Shown one piece after another: positions 40,097 through 40,100 of a stretch of 40,100 nucleotides of DNA. Source of the DNA: a bacterium (GTDB lineage: Bacteria; SZUA-79; Acidulodesulfobacterales; Acidulodesulfobacteraceae); NCBI GenBank assembly GCA_021789605.1, contig JAJYJI010000010.1, positions 1-40,100 of the forward strand. The letters are read 5' to 3'. A model generated the notes under the pieces. The model had not been told where the DNA came from. It did no database searches and saw nothing but the letters and a program-made list of their open reading frames with translations. The stretch's first letter is position 1. The number at the start of each line of letters is the position of its first letter. The translations under genes and the position numbers were made by a program.

Positions 40097-40100
40097 CTAT

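Noticed and set aside
1-40100. CRISPR arrays, insertion sequences, prophage or integrase genes, rRNA
   Set aside because: No regularly spaced repeats, transposase-like frames, integrases or rRNA-like sequence were recognised.

Overview
The window is an AT-rich, densely packed bacterial chromosome segment with about 36 protein-coding genes. I recognise no tRNA, rRNA, CRISPR array, prophage or insertion sequence. The gene content points to a Gram-negative, probably anaerobic bacterium of deltaproteobacterial (Desulfobacterota-like) type. This is inferred from an O-antigen/capsule-type ABC exporter with GDP-heptose genes, LapA, a SelB selenocysteine factor, a menaquinone gene set of the futalosine type, CarD plus a PIN/TRAM protein, and the aroF-tyrA-aroA-ispH-rpsA-sppA gene order. 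The species cannot be fixed from the sequence alone.

Layout. 1-2341 (+): the tail of an upstream gene, a TIM-barrel sugar isomerase-like protein and an MFS transporter. 2418-8195 (+): a surface-polysaccharide block with a GT2-GT4 fusion glycosyltransferase, HddC and HddA for GDP-D-glycero-D-manno-heptose, and a Wzm/Wzt-type exporter. 8236-9642 (+): ispF and ispD. 9782-15682 (-), convergent with the above: ubiD, ubiA, ubiX and mqnE (late and early menaquinone steps), then carD and a PIN/TRAM membrane protein. 15915-17900 (-): selB. 18279-25976 (-): a protein quality-control block, in transcription order hsp20, an atypical ClpA-like ATPase, a DUF1844 gene, clpB and htrA. 26074-26559 (+): a small membrane protein divergent from hsp20. 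26591-39991 (-): a long housekeeping run, in transcription order aroF, tyrA, aroA, ispH, rpsA, sppA, a HIT hydrolase, lapA, a CCA/poly(A) polymerase-family enzyme, pgi, miaA, hflX and an exported protein of unknown function.

How the genes fit together. The polysaccharide block can make an activated heptose, add it to a glycan and export the product. ispD, ispF and ispH belong to the MEP isoprenoid pathway, which supplies the prenyl chain for menaquinone, while aroF and aroA feed chorismate to menaquinone and aromatic amino acids. The heat-shock block combines a holdase (Hsp20), a disaggregase (ClpB), a probable ClpP-partner unfoldase and an envelope protease (HtrA).

The most interesting signals are the ClpA-like protein, which has lost the conserved tyrosine of its second pore loop; a pair of identical 15-bp dyads framing a near-consensus promoter upstream of htrA; a consensus promoter whose predicted start falls on the wzm start codon, suggesting a leaderless mRNA; and several GC-rich palindromic patches in otherwise AT-rich intergenic DNA. 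Many genes here have no visible Shine-Dalgarno site, whereas others have strong ones. Several start codons were moved inward from the longest possible reading frame, and the reasons are given in the entries.
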